Assembly (NCBI RefSeq): GCF_003201595.1
Contig: NZ_QJJS01000014.1
Span: 1 to 64,000, forward strand
Reading direction: 5' to 3'
Length of the DNA: 64,000 bases
Source of the DNA: Sphaerotilus hippei
GTDB lineage: Bacteria; Pseudomonadota; Gammaproteobacteria; Burkholderiales; Burkholderiaceae_C
The notes beneath the pieces are model-generated. The model was not told where the DNA came from and did not search any database. It worked only from the letters and a program-made list of their open reading frames with translations. The position numbers and the translations under genes were made by a program. Positions 63,334-64,000 of the stretch are shown piece after piece; the stretch's first letter is position 1, and every line of letters begins with the position of its first letter.

Positions 63334-64000
63334 ATGCTGCTGAACAAGAAAGTTGCCGTGATCACCGGCGGCGCCGGCCTCAACGGCCTGGGTTTCTCCA
63401 CCGCCCGCATGATGGCCGCCCAGGGCGCCCGGGTCGTGATCCTCGACCTGGCCGGCGCCAACCCGGCCGCCGCCGCCGCCCAGCTCGGCGAGGGTCACGT
63501 CGGCCTGGTCGCCGACGTGACCGACAAGGCCAGCTGCGACGCCGCCGCCGCCGCCGTGCTCGAGGCCTTCGGTCGCATCGACATCCTGGTCAACAACGCC
63601 GGCATCACCCAGCCGGTCAAGACGCTGGACATCACCGGCGCCGACTACGACCGCATCCTGGACGTGAGCCTGCGCGGCACGCTGTACATGTCGCAGGCCG
63701 TGATCCCCGCCATGCGCGCCCAGAAGGCCGGCGCCATCTGCTGCGTCTCGTCCGTCTCGGCCCAGCGTGGCGGCGGCATCCTGGGCGGCCCGCACTACTC
63801 GGCCGCCAAGGCCGGCGTGCTCGGCCTGGCCCGCGCCATGGCACGCGAGTTCGGCAACGACGGCATCCGCGTCAACTGCGTGACGCCGGGTCTGATCGCC
63901 ACCGACATCAACAAGGGCCTGATCCCGGACGACAAGATGAAGGCCATCCTCGAAGGCATTCCGCTCAACCGCGTGGGCGTGCCTGACGACGTGGCGGGTT
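63334..64000 (+). CDS. Short-chain dehydrogenase/reductase, cut by window end
   Basis: The visible 222 residues form a classical SDR: nucleotide-binding VITGGAGLNGLGFSTARM, NNAGITQ near residue 87, catalytic Ser in CVSSVSAQRGG and YSAAK near residue 157, and the PG motif VNCVTPGLIATDI. The glycine motif GGAGLNGLG is longer than the usual TGxxxGxG. It is an NAD(P)-dependent oxidoreductase similar to FabG; the substrate is not readable. The C-terminus lies beyond base 64000. A GGAG ribosome site precedes the ATG by about ten bases. Confidence 0.88.
   Translation, partial: MLLNKKVAVITGGAGLNGLGFSTARMMAAQGARVVILDLAGANPAAAAAQLGEGHVGLVADVTDKASCDAAAAAVLEAFGRIDILVNNAGITQPVKTLDITGADYDRILDVSLRGTLYMSQAVIPAMRAQKAGAICCVSSVSAQRGGGILGGPHYSAAKAGVLGLARAMAREFGNDGIRVNCVTPGLIATDINKGLIPDDKMKAILEGIPLNRVGVPDDVAG

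Overview
The window comes from a high-GC betaproteobacterium, most probably a diazotrophic member of the Burkholderiales (Leptothrix/Sphaerotilus/Rubrivivax-like). This rests on gene content (nif, isc, DraT/DraG, ModE, Rsb stressosome, choline-sulfate and taurine genes) and codon use; the genus is inference. No rRNA, tRNA, CRISPR array or intact transposase was seen.

Layout. 1-2750: remnant of a type I restriction locus (truncated hsdR, intact YgjP-like metallopeptidase) beside the scar of an alpha/beta-hydrolase gene. 2764-4356: DUF2726 protein, diacylglycerol kinase, PAP2 phosphatase. 4409-9263 (minus): an isc operon, iscS-iscU-A-type-iscA-hscA-fdx, lacking iscR and hscB. 9538-13229: a nif-type unknown gene, modE, and a modB-modA-modC operon with a ModE box. 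13322-16683 (minus): nifN-nifX-DUF269-DUF683-fdxB-nifQ. 16836-22401: copper-type two-component system, ferric-reductase-like protein, M16 peptidase and SRPBCC protein, which split nifN from nifE. 22421-23872 (minus): nifE. 24115-43811: non-nif genes (P-type ATPase, ParD-like/map, leuE, a complete RsbR-S-T-X stressosome module with histidine kinase, receiver and methyl-accepting protein, dbpA, choline-sulfatase genes, tauABCD). 43847-49187 (minus): nifH-nifD-nifK-fesII plus two unknown genes. 49544-58596 (plus): truncated haemoglobin, unknown, draT, draG, double-domain SagB-type oxidoreductase, rhodanese-ankyrin protein, NifO-like, FmdB-like, OsmC-like, small unknowns and a DUF2779 protein. 58707-61180: small unknowns and a flavin-dependent oxidoreductase operon. 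61380-64000: YkgJ-like protein, LysR regulator and a short-chain dehydrogenase cut by the window end.

How the parts work together. Sigma-54 (-24/-12) promoter sequences with exact GG-N10-GC spacing lie in front of nifH, nifN, nifE, iscS, the divergent 9538 gene and the haemoglobin gene. A near match lies in front of the flavin oxidoreductase operon. Perfect NifA-type enhancers (TGT-N10-ACA) lie between nifH and the haemoglobin gene and upstream of the flavin oxidoreductase operon; one-mismatch versions lie at the other sites. The nif regulon here therefore seems to recruit a housekeeping-style isc operon for cluster supply in place of nifUS, molybdenum sensing, redox and oxygen protection (FeSII, haemoglobin), post-translational switching (DraT/DraG) and a set of uncharacterised accessory proteins. 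NifA, nifB, nifV, nifW and nifZ are not in the window. All family assignments come from reading motifs by eye, without database searches.
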